A stretch of 64,000 bases of DNA from Saksenaea vasiformis B4078 (lineage: Eukaryota > Mucoromycota > Mucoromycetes > Mucorales > Saksenaeaceae): NCBI GenBank assembly GCA_000697055.1, contig JNDT01002300.1, positions 1-64,000 of the forward strand, given 5' to 3'. The position numbers were made by a program, and so were the translations under genes. Position 1 is the first letter of the stretch, and each line of letters starts with the position of its first letter. This document shows, in pieces, positions 11,374 through 21,944 of the stretch. The notes below the pieces were generated by a model, which saw nothing but the letters and a program-made list of their open reading frames with translations, was not told the origin of the DNA and did not search any database.

Positions 11374-12481
11374 ATGTCCATCAAAAAGTCATCCATCTTC
11401 CAAGCCATTGCAGCATTGTGCATAATTTGTTTAATCATTGTAGTAAGACAGTCAAGAGACACTGCATCTGCACATGATGAGTTAGGTAGACTTTCCTTTT
11501 AGTGAGGATAACCTGTTCAACCCATATATATTCTCTTTCTTTTTTCCAGCGATGGTTAGTGCATGTGGATTGAATGACGGTGAATGTCATGTACCGACGG
11601 ACGATCTCGAACATGTCAGCAATCGATTTTCGTACAACTATACATTTGTCACTGCGGCCAGTTCTAACCACTTTTGTGCACTTGAGAGTATGTTATATGC
11701 GCTTCAAGAGATCCGACAATACGTGCCAAAGGAAGAATTTCCGCGTTTGACAGTATACGATCTTGGTCTGACGTCGTTTCAACGCGAAATCTTACAAAAC
11801 TTACGAGAACATCACTATCTGGACGAGTTAATAGCGTTTAACTATTCAGCTTATCCAGATTTTTGGGATATTACAAATCAACGTGGTCAATACGCATGGA
11901 AGACAGGTGCAGTGAAGGAAACACAGGAACGACATGGCGGCGTGATTGTGTGGCTGGATACGGGCAATATTCCGAATACGAGATTTGTTCGTACGATCCC
12001 TAGTTATATCCGAAGACACGGGTTCTGGTCACCACGTAGCACAGGTCTGATGGATACCAAGTTCAATCATAATGGACTATTTGAATATTTTAAAACAAGC
12101 CCGGAAAAATTTGCAAAGATGGAGAATTGCAACGGAGCGGCGCTGGGATTTAATGCAGATGATGACCAGATCGTGCAACAACTGATCGATCCATGGACAC
12201 GGTGTGCACTTGACGTCAAGTGTATTGCACCACCAGGTTCTTCCCGCTTAAATCACCGCCAAGACCAGTCAGCTATTAGTTTACTAGCGATTCGTGCCGG
12301 TTACCAATGCTTTGAGTACCCAGAATTCCATGGACTAACGATACATCAAGATGGTCGGTGTCATCAACGTCTTTCCATTTTAAACCAAAGCGGAGTATTA
12401 TTGCACCCGTCATCGCTCGGTAGGTTGGTTACCCCAACACCAGGGTTTCTAATCTCTTTGTACACACCTACAGATTACTAG
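11374..12481 (+). CDS. type II membrane protein, DUF1647-like putative glycosyltransferase
   Basis: Two exons, 11374-11485 and 11550-12481, joined by a 64-nt GT-AG intron in phase, 347 aa. Residues about 7-25 (FQAIAALCIICLIIVV) form a signal anchor; the rest should be lumenal. The lumenal part starts FVTAASSNHFCALESML and continues TVYDLGLTSFQREIL, a pattern I associate with the DUF1647 family of Golgi-type proteins with a nucleotide-sugar-transferase-like beginning. It contains several NxS/T sites and conserved Cys (CNGAALGF, RCALDVKCIAPPG, CHQRL). A likely role is protein or wall-polysaccharide glycosylation in the Golgi, but neither substrate nor catalytic residues can be named. The start was chosen because it directly precedes the anchor. 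A GA repeat (11153-11162) lies in the upstream region. Confidence 0.75.
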
Positions 12482-13408
12482 CCATTTCCCTTGCAATTTT
12501 TGCCTTTACCATTTTCTTTCTTTCTTTTTGTTTTTTTGTTTCCCCTTTTATCTCTCTTTTTTAGATGGTCAGTGCAGGTTCACTACTTTATTCAGAAACT
12601 AAAACTATAGAATAGAATTAAGAAATGAAAGAGTGAAGTATATATACATTATATATGATACAAATTCTACGCAATATATAGAGCAAGGGGGGTGGGACTA
12701 TTGTTGGATCAGAAAGAAACCTACCACCGAGAATCCATCCATCTGATCGATCATGCACCAATAGAAATGTACGGGGTTGCATTTTCTACCGCCTTTGTGT
12801 AATGACTGGGTTGGTCAAAACAAAATAGGAAAAAAGTCGGTTAAGGAAGGTTGGCAGGACAGTCAGATTTCGTGGGTGATCATCAGAAATCCATACCACA
12901 TGATTTCATCGAATTGGGGTAAACAGATGACTTTTAAAAAAAATGGCTTCATCCCATATAATGATGAAACTGGTAAGGACCGCAAAAAAAAAAGTAGGCG
13001 CCACCGCTGATTCCCAAATCCAGCGCAGATTTTCCCGCCCTGGGTGCCTGCTTTCTTTCTCTCTTCTTCTCTCTTACTTCTTCTTCTTCTTCTTCCTCTT
13101 TTGACCTTTTACCTCTTGAATATATTTACTTCTTTATATTCTTTCTTTTTGTATCAATTACATTCACAATATTCTCTGTGCATTTTAGTTATTTATTTTT
13201 TTCCACGCTAAATTCTTCTCCTTACTCTTCTTTTTTTTTTTTTCTTGCTTGGTCTATACGATTGCTACACCATTTCAGTGTGTCATTCATTTAGGTAGGA
13301 ATGAGGGTTTACTGATTCAAAAGACTTTCTCGAAATTACGGTCATGAAGCTTGTCAAAAGCAAAAAATATTTATACTCTTAATTTTGTTATTTTTATTTT
13401 CCCAGACC
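12482..13408. other. intergenic, pyrimidine-rich promoter region
   Basis: Strong T/C tracts (about 13040-13260, TTCTTC repeats and a long T run) precede the HMG-box gene, a pattern common upstream of other genes here. An acceptor-like TTTCCCAG lies directly before the start codon, so a 5'-UTR intron is possible. No coding exon seen. Confidence 0.45.
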
Positions 13409-15636
13409 ATGTCCCAACGCCCACCACCACTGTTTTCAGGGACACATAAAACGATGCCTCACGTATTTCATTCGACTTATACCGATTATCACCCTTTCTC
13501 TCAACCATCTGAATTTCAAGAGGATGTCAGTTGCATAGTTGAAGCGGTAAGAAATATTACATTGTTTCAATCAGCAGAATGAATAAATCTTTTTCTCTTT
13601 TTTAGGCAAGCCATCGGCGTTTTGAGGATCTTTATTCAGCAAGACCAAATGACGATCTTGGTGGAAATCAATTCGCTTTCGATGGTACTACCATTTCATC
13701 TTTTACACAACCAGCAACGTCTCCACCTACACCAACAGTCGAAGTACATCCTTCTTATTATCTACCACCCATTGTGACAGCACAACAACAACAACAACAA
13801 CAAACAAAAGAAACCATGGAGACAGTGAATAGTCCCACGCGCATCAAGTCGACCATGAACGAATCGCCCACTGAAAAGAGGAGTACAAACGGTTTCTATC
13901 TTTTTTGTGCAGATCAACGCCCCCAGCTCTCAGAAGAGCAACTGAACATGAGAACATTAGATGTAGATAAAATTCTGGATGCGCGTTGGCAGGCCCTTCC
14001 CCAGGTATGTCTGTGCTCATTGCATGAAAAAAAAAACAATACATTTTCTAAAACGAGGATGATAGACACATAAAAAGGAGTATCATCAACGCGCTATTAT
14101 TATCAACTCAAAATTGGATGAACTGGATGAAGATACAACCAAATTACCACAAAAAAAATCATACCGAGATATGCATACAGAAAGTCCACCGACGCACCTT
14201 GTGTCTCCTGAGGCTATTCTTAAAGCACAACAGGAAGAAACGGAAGAAGCGTTGAGTAAATCAAAGCCTCGGCCTTTTTCCGCCTTCTCCTCCTTTTTGT
14301 CAATGAAACACATGCATGAACAGCAACAACAAAAATCCGAAGATCTTTCACTCAATCATGAAACGGTTACGATCGACGGTAGCTCGCCTCCTAGTTTTTC
14401 AATACCTAGTTTTAGCCCAAACATATCAAAGTCGACAACTCCCTCACCTTCACTGTCTTCCGAAGTCTTTTACCCGGACACCTTTGAAGAGCCACGACGA
14501 CCGTCCACTTGTCTTTCAACAAAAGCTCGAATTAGTGTCGCAACTCAACTGGGCGCCGAAGAAGCCGAAGCTTTGGCTTCTTTGGATGACATGCGCAAAC
14601 ATGCCAAAAAAGACAAACCGCCTCAGCAACAACGCATAAAACGACCGCCCAATGCATATCTACTCTTTAACCGTGACATGCGGCGTAAGCTCTTGGAAGT
14701 ATCTCCAAAAATGACTGTAGCCGAAATCAGTAAAGAAATTGGTGACCGTTGGAAAGTTTTACCCATGGTAAATATTTCAAATTTCCGTTCATGTCCTTTT
14801 TTTTTTAATTCAATGTGATACAGGAACAAAGACAGGAATACATTCAAAAAGCCATGTTGTTGAAACAGGATCATTTAAGAAATCATCCTGACTTTATTTA
14901 TACACGAAGATCAAAAGCCGAGCTTGCCGAAGCACGTCGATTATCAAAAGCAGGCCGAAAACGTAAAAATAAGGATGCCGTGACGACAACGACCGTCAAG
15001 ACGCTGGACGTCTCCAAAAAGCGACCTAAATCAACTCCCGACGGACCCCGCGATCCACGCGGACGTAAGAAAAAGAGACACAGGCACCCAACAGCTCCAA
15101 AACACCCGATGTCGGGCTTTCTATTCTTTTTGGCTGCTGTGCGGCCGCAAGTCGCGCGACATTTCCCGGGCTCTACAGTGGGTCCCATCAGCAAAGCCAT
15201 CGCATCTCAGTGGCGTGAGATGAGTGATGAGGATAGGATACCATGGCTTCAAAAAGCAGAACTAGATAAAGCAAGGTATGCCCGCGAAATGCAAGCCTAC
15301 ACAGCAGGTCTTCAACAAGCAGACGATCCATGTTTGTCCGACAATGAAGACGACGACGATATTGATGATCACACCGTCGCCACCGTGGCGCAGATGGTGA
15401 ACAGCAGTTCAAGTTATACATCAACCCCCTCCTCTTCTTCCTCTTCTACTATCACTTCCACCTCTTCATCATCTACAATGGCAACCATAATAACAACAAC
15501 AACAACAACAACTCCATTTATTCATGATCCCACTGCTTTTCCATTGGCTTCTTCAAAATCCCACCAAACAGCGATGTATTCAAACCAAGGACATAACTCT
15601 ATCCTCAGTCCATCGCCCTATGCGGCTAGTGGATAA
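13409..15636 (+). CDS. protein with three HMG boxes
   Basis: Four exons, 13409-13546, 13606-14004, 14066-14767 and 14824-15636, all in phase, 683 aa. Three HMG-box modules can be read. Box 1, about 139-195 (STNGFYLFCADQRPQL ... ILDARWQALPQ), is divergent and split by an intron. Box 2, about 369-437 (KRPPNAYLLFNRDMRRKLLE ... EISKEIGDRWKVLP), is canonical and also intron-split. Box 3, about 503-575, reads APKHPMSGFLFFLAAVRPQV, then ISKAIASQWREMSDEDR. Linkers are rich in Q, S, P and T; a basic NLS-like stretch (GRKKKRHR) precedes box 3; the tail has Ser and Thr runs. The boxes look closer to non-sequence-specific HMGB/Nhp6 types than to mating-type MATA-HMG. Likely a nuclear architectural or transcription factor; the exact orthologue is not recognised. 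Confidence 0.85.
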
Positions 15637-16176
15637 TACTTCTTATATTAATAAATCGGGCAACTGGACCATTCCTTTTCTTCTTCATTTTTTTTTTTCA
15701 ACACAATAAGACCCGTTCCCCACCCAACTACTGTTTTTGTCCTTTAACATATGAAACTCAATAGTGCGTACGACACATGACAACATCTTGCAGCCTTTGC
15801 ATTTTTTACTTTTTGCCAGTTATTCAGATGAATCCGCCACTCCCGCTTATCTTCTGTAAAGGGCCCGGTCGAATTTCTGTGTGAATTTCGCGTGCCTCTG
15901 CCATTTTTCTTAGTCAACTTGTATAAAATATTGAAAAAGAAGTACGCTTTTTTCTTCTCATTTTTTCTTTTTTCTATTGTTTTTATTTTTATACTTCACA
16001 TGAAGTACGTGACGTGCGTAGCCGAGTCTGGCAGCAACAACAGCAACAGCAGCATGACCCCGTTCGGTAGTACTATTCATCTTCCCTTTTTCCTACTCCG
16101 GTTTCACACAAGCAAGTTGTATCCCTATACGTTGCTTCGTTCCGTGTTTTTCCCAGCCAAAGAAGAGCCCGTGGAT
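15637..16176. other. intergenic/5'-UTR of BRO1
   Basis: T-rich tracts at 15660-15720 and 15945-15990. The frame of BRO1 exon 1 stays open upstream to about 15892, but the family-like N-terminus begins only at 16177. An acceptor-like TTTTTCCCAG near 16155 suggests a 5'-UTR intron. Confidence 0.4.
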
Positions 16177-18845
16177 ATGGTGCCGGCTGAATTACCCCTC
16201 CATTTATCCATTCCCCTTAAACGTACCGACCCCATTGCGTTTGCTCCAGCCTTGTCACACTATATTGACACTGCCTACGCCGAAGATGCGTCGAACTATC
16301 AAGCCGATTTTGAAACATTAGACTTTCTACGGCAAGATTGTCTCCATGGAGAAACCGTCGATAGGGCAACATTCGATCGCATGTTCATGTAACTTGTCCT
16401 CTCCCTATCTTCTCACTGTATGCTTAATAGCTGGGAACTTGCTTTTTTTTTTCTTTTTTCCTTTAGTTACTATGCACAGTTAGTGTTTATTGGATCCAGA
16501 TTTCCTGTTGATGTAAGAGCAAAATGATCCAAAAAGATATCAAGTTAGCCGAATTGATATCGATGAGAGAGATGTATAGGTTGGTTTGTCGTTTCCCTGG
16601 TATCCTGCTTTTGATACAACGAAAGGAGCAAATAGGGAGTCAGGTCCGTTACCTAATCTTCTATTCTTATTTTGACATAATAATTATCATTAGTGGCCCA
16701 TAGCAATCTCAACTACGAAAAGGCATGTGTACTCTTCACCATGGGAGCTGTATTCAGCCAGCTAGGGTGCAACGAAAGTCGAATTTCCACAGAAGGCATC
16801 CGTAAAGCATGCAACTATTTTCAGGTATACAAAAATTGGATGAACGCTGGCAGGGCGACTAATATCCTGTTCTTTTTTTTTTTTCTGTTTTAACCGTTGT
16901 TTATAGAATGCTGCGGGATGTTTCAAGTATATCCAGACGAATATTCTGCCTGATCTGCGTGCTGCTCCACCTGCTGATCTATGTCACACCAGCCTAGATG
17001 CATACATTTCCTTGATGCTTGCTCAGGCTCAGGAATGCGTGTGGCAAAAAGCAGTGATGGAGCATATGTCATTTGCTACCATTGCACGAATGGCCATCAA
17101 GGTGGCCGATTTCTACGAAGCCATTGAGGCTGGGGTATTACCCCCCGAATGGCAGACGTATGCGCAAATCAAGGCATCCTACTTTGCTGCTTCTGCACAA
17201 TTTCAAAAAGCCAACGAATGCATCTCAAAGGGCAAGTATGGCGAAGAAATTGGTCGATTACGCGTAGCCGAAAGACACAATCGCAAAGCATTGGATGCGA
17301 TCGCCTCGACCTTTGGCTTTTTGCGTGGAGCTGCCGTGCAGTTGCCTCGATCGTTTTTGAATGATATCCGCCAACTTGAAGAAGCTATCGAACGTGATTT
17401 GATACGAGCAGAAAAAGATAATGACGTGGTATACCTGGAGACCGTACCTGAGGAAAGTAAACTCGCCCCCTTGCTTCGATCTGAGATGGTCAAGCCTGCT
17501 GTCCCGCAAGACATACTGGATCCTGCCAATCGATTACATACCGAGTCTATCCGACCCTTGTTCGAGGCTCTGGTGCCATTTGCTGTTCACCAGGCAGCCA
17601 GTGTCTATGCAGATCGAAAATACAATGTAGTCCATATGGATATCGTAGCACATTGTAAAGAATTACGTGATGAAAGCACAAAGTAAGTTAAGCATTCTGG
17701 ACAGGCACGTTACCTACTTCTACACCGAAGTACTCATAAGCTCTGTATGGTAAAGTGTGTTCACGGAGCTTTCGTTACCATTATCAGTGGATATTGTGGA
17801 TCCTGAGACGCTTCCTATGTCACTCATCACTTGCGCGGAAGAAGTTCAACATGGAGGAGGCGGACAGGCACTTCGCGACATGTTAACAAAAATCCAACAC
17901 ATGTCACAAAAGAACGCAGAACTTGTGGATGCAGGATTCAACGTGCTCGAAGAAGAAAATGAACAAGATGATATTTTACGAAGGCAGTATGGCAACTGTG
18001 AGTATTCTAAAAAGATAGCAGCAACCCACTAACTTCATTTTTCATAGTATGGACACGTCCAGCATCCCAACAACTAACGGGCACGTTATTAGCCCAAGGT
18101 GCCAAGTACCACGACACATTGCAGGCAGCTCAAAAGGCAGATCGAATTGTACGTGCCAAAGTCACCAACTGGGGCAAGGCGATTGATATGCTATCACGAC
18201 CGATTCCTGAGATCCAAGCCAGCTTACCTACAATCAAAGAAGAGGACTCACAGTATCAACCCATCATGGATTGTGTAAAACGTTTACGTGAGCTACTCGC
18301 GGAATGTCAACGTGCTGATAACGAACGCGATAAGCTGATGGAACAGACCTTGCAACTGAATGCATCGGACGATATCTCAAAGGCACTGTTAGAAAAAGCA
18401 GCCGAGCTCACAGGGGGATCACCTACTGTCAAGATTGAACCAGAACAATTTGAGGACGTCTATGTTCGCGAGATCAAGAAATATGAAGCGATGCAAACAC
18501 AAGTGCAGCAACTCATGGAAGCACAAATGGATCGTTTGACGAGGTTACGTCAAGTCTATGAACAGTTCTCGCAAGTTGTTCAAATGTGCACCACGTTGAA
18601 TAAGCGCGAAAGAGCTGTTCAAAACTTGGAACAAGCTTTTGCAAAATTTAAAGAGATCCGTACAAATTTGGTAGAAGGCATCAAGGTAAGAGAAAAATAA
18701 GTGTATGTGCGATTGAATGGGTGACTGGAAATACGAAATTTTATAGTTTTATTCGCAATACACGGACACATTGGCACAATTTCGTGATAGCTGTGTTGAC
18801 TTCTCATTGGCAAGAAGAATGGAAGCTTCCGAATTAGCAAAGTAA
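16177..18845 (+). CDS. BRO1: BRO1-domain ESCRT-associated protein (Bro1/ALIX family)
   Basis: Eight exons: 16177-16388, 16467-16512, 16580-16643, 16694-16824, 16907-17682, 17756-17997, 18048-18685, 18747-18845; 735 aa, phases consistent. The start [20 protein letters not shown] fits Bro1 proper better than PalA/Rim20. The BRO1 domain covers roughly residues 1-390 ([49 protein letters not shown]). It is followed by a coiled V domain ([26 protein letters not shown]). Bro1 binds Snf7/CHMP4 of ESCRT-III on endosomes and recruits the deubiquitinase Doa4 for multivesicular-body sorting. The predicted protein stops shortly after the V domain and lacks the usual proline-rich tail. The stop codon lies inside a perfect GTAAGT donor (18842-18847), so a further 3' exon is possible. 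The 17755 acceptor is a less common AAG. Confidence 0.88.
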
Positions 18846-19021
18846 GTCCAAGTTAAGACGAAAACGCTAAAGGGACTCATACGTGCTCAGTAAGGACGCC
18901 CCCAAATTAACGCGGCTTTTGAAAATGACCTGAACATTCATGCGCCGATTACCATAAAAAATTTCCTTCTCCCCTTGTTCTCCTTTCTTACCCTTTTTTT
19001 TCTTTTTACACACAAAGAAAT

Positions 19022-20495
19022 ATGAAATTTCCTGCCATTACTTTATTATCTGTGGTTGCCACCAGTGCTTTGGCGTCAGCAGGGCTTATCCCAGTGCTGG
19101 ATCAAATCCGAATTTTCAGGGACAGCGAGCCAGAACTGCGTTTGATTAAATATGGGTATATACTTCTTCTATTGAGGCGACCTATATATTGAGATACCAG
19201 GATTTATATAGCGATGATACACCAGCAAAATGGATGTCAGAGGCGGATACCTTTGCGTTAATAAAAGCTGGTATTAAGTTTATGGATATCACCGATTATC
19301 CGGAAAGTTTGAGAACGGCTGATACCTGGAAGCCAAGTAAATAATCTCTTTTTTGGTGAGAGGGGTGCTGGTGACTGACTAGTACCATTTCCGCAGCTAT
19401 TCCCACGGACGTCAAGTATCAAAAGGAAGTGCAGCCCTTCATTGGCAATCTAACGACAGACGTGATGGAAGAGGTGCTCACCAGGTTCACCAACTTCCAT
19501 ACACGATACTACAAGTCGTCTTGGGGTAAAGAATCCGGAGCTTGGCTATTTGGTAAGGTCCAAGAAGTCGCGAAAGGTTATGATCATGTGTCCGTGTCGC
19601 AATTTGAACATCCTGTAAGCAAGCACCCTTTTTGGACCATTCTTACTAAAACAGGAAATCCTAATGTTTTAGTGGGGCCAACATTCGGTGATTGCGCGAT
19701 TCGAAGGAACCGATGACTCGCTGAAGGATGAAGTGGTTGTTGTGGGCGCTCACCAAGATTCCATAAATCAATGGATACCCTATTTCGGCCGTTCTCCTGG
19801 AGCTGATGTAAGCGTACTGTTTACTGTAGTCGTACTTAAAAAAACAATTGTGCAGGATGATGGTAGCGGCACCGTCACTATCTTTGAAGCTTTCCGTTCG
19901 CTTGTCCATCATGGTTTCAAGCCGACACGACCTGTTGAATTTCATTGGTACAGTGGTGAAGAGGCAGGGTTGCTAGGTAGCCAAGCTGTTGCCAAGCAGT
20001 ACAGGAAGGAAGGCAGACGCGTGACAGCCATGCTTCAGAACGATATGACGGGTTATATCGGCGACAGAGGTGAAGTGATCGGTATCGTCACAGACCATGT
20101 TGATGATAAGGTAAGCTCTAAGAAAGAAAGAAAAACAGGTATGGCATCTTTTTTTTTTTCTAAATCCCATGTACAGCTTACCAAGTTCCTGACCGCGCTT
20201 GTGGATAACTACGCGGATATTCCGTATGTTTTGACAAAATGCGGCTATGCTTGCAGTGGTATGCTTTTGTAGTGACAGATGGCGAGTGTAGCTTCTAACG
20301 AAAAGGCGTTTGATAGACCACGCATCGTGGCGTGAGGAAGGTTATCCATCTGCCTTCACCATCGAAAGCGAATTTGAAGCATCCAACCATTACATCCATA
20401 GCGCGGCAGATACAATCGACAAGTTGTCATTTGATCATATGAAGGAGTTTGCCAAGGTCGCCGTGGGCTTCGCCGTGGAATTATCCCATGCTTAG
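19022..20495 (+). CDS. secreted M28-family leucine aminopeptidase
   Basis: Seven exons: 19022-19155, 19194-19336, 19397-19614, 19673-19807, 19856-20110, 20177-20258, 20317-20495; 381 aa. Residues 1-20 are a clear signal peptide (MKFPAITLLSVVATSALASA). A propeptide-like segment follows. The M28 zinc peptidase domain shows all expected residues: His192 and Asp194 in GAHQDS, Asp211 in ADDDGSG, Glu245-Glu246 in GEEAGLLGS, Asp273 in QNDMTGY and His324 in DHASW. The CGYACSDHASW cysteine pair (317, 321) is typical of fungal LAP1/vacuolar-type aminopeptidases. It should remove N-terminal residues from peptides outside the cell or in the vacuole. The first intron is only 38 nt with acceptor TTGAG, chosen because it restores the family-like GYQDLYSDDTPAKWM; this junction is the least certain. 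Confidence 0.9.
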
Positions 20496-20962
20496 GAAGA
20501 GCAAAAGATGGCTAGAGAGAGAGCATTAGCATAATCAAATTTACTTTTTCTGTGGAGTATCATTAGTTCTATTCACTTGAAAACGTATCTCAATTGAAAC
20601 TCTATCATCTGGAAATTCATTTCGGTGTGTACAAGTTCCTTCTATGCCCCATTATTTTGAGACAAACCCCCCAAAAAAAAGGACAGCAGAAATATAGAAA
20701 ATGCAAAGTCATTATTTGGCTGGCAGACAAAGAGGGTGAAAGGGATGTTTTCCAGCTTGCGACGTCTTGACAATTAGGCGCATTACAGTGGAGATCCCAT
20801 GCGCGGCACTAGAGGAAGCGTGCTTACGTTTTTGTTGATGTGGTGTGTTTCATTTGCGACGTGATGGCTGCCAGCAAACATCCACGACGTTGGTTTGTTT
20901 ATTTGATTGCATGACCATTTCATTATTTGATGTAGTTTAGCAGAGTGAATGAGAGATATATA
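20496..20962. other. convergent intergenic spacer
   Basis: Lies between two 3' ends (aminopeptidase on plus, Hikeshi on minus). Nothing beyond A/T-rich 3'-UTR-like sequence is visible. Confidence 0.5.
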
Positions 20963-21624
20963 TTATAATGTTTTGTCAGACAAGTAGGTTGGATCATTTG
21001 CCAATTTTCTGCCCAGGTTATCATACCAAGTTTGGAAAGCCTTCAAAGGCAAGACACCTTCGTTTGAATCTTGCATAAAGGAAGTGACGTAGTTGTATAG
21101 GTTCTCGAGAATTCGTTGGGCTATTTGACCTGCCTGATTGAGTTGATTCGACTTGACAACAAGCTGTAACTGTTGTGCCTGCTGTTGTTGCAAAACCGCG
21201 TCCAAAGGCTCAACCGAAATACCTAATGTCGCGCTTCCCAAAGGCATGGCCTCACCCATTGGCTGTGTGCTCCGCAGACGGAAGATAGCACTTGGTTTAT
21301 CGTTGGACAAACTGTATCATGTCAATATAAGACAAAGGATCATAATAAAATCATTGTTCTTACATGCCGAGAAATTGCCATTCTTTGTTTGGCCATAACA
21401 AATGAACAGTGGCTGCAAAACCAGGTTCAAATGGGATTGTACCGAGAAGAAACACGACAAGATGATTGATCGTGTGAGCGTCGGACAATTCGAAGACATA
21501 CTTGTTGACATCGACTTGTTGAAGATTGGTTTGCACCTAAACGACCGTATGAGAGAAAGGAGCCATTTACAACATCCCAGTAGGTTTTATGTACCAGGCG
21601 ACCAGCAGCAATACAGCCAAACAT
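20963..21624 (-). CDS. OPI10: Hikeshi/OPI10-family Hsp70 nuclear import carrier
   Basis: Three minus-strand exons: 21624-21595, 21536-21364, 21311-20963; 183 aa, close to the usual size. The start MFGCIAAGRLV matches the family hallmark MFGCLVAGRLV. It continues INHLVVFLLGTIPFEPGF, LWPNKEWQFLG, LSNDKPSAIFRL and ends with the helical NLYNYVTSF and TWYDNLGRKLANDP. The first exon is only 10 codons long. Human Hikeshi imports Hsp70 into the nucleus during heat stress; yeast OPI10 is the homologue and is linked to inositol regulation. A Gln-rich insert (QQQQAQQLQL) sits in the variable linker. It lies about 320 bp downstream of the 4E-T-like gene on the same strand. Confidence 0.92.
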
Positions 21625-21944
21625 GTTTTTTTTTGAAAGAAGAAAAAGAAACAAAAAGAAAGACGTATGCGGGGATGAATGGACTCCAAATCGGAGGCTT
21701 TCTCGATATTTCCACCGTTTAAAAAAATCAGGCTCGTTCCTTTTCTTTTCTTTTTCTTTTTTTTTCTTAACGCCGGATGAAATAAAATAAGGCGCCTCTG
21801 TCGGCAGCAATGCTAAACAATCTTTTTCCAAAACATGATTACAAGGCAACGTCGTTCCTTTCTCATGTAGGATCACGTTGATGAGGCAAAAGGAGGAAAC
21901 GACGTTAACGGGACTTATTCGAAGAACACACGCAAACATTCTCT

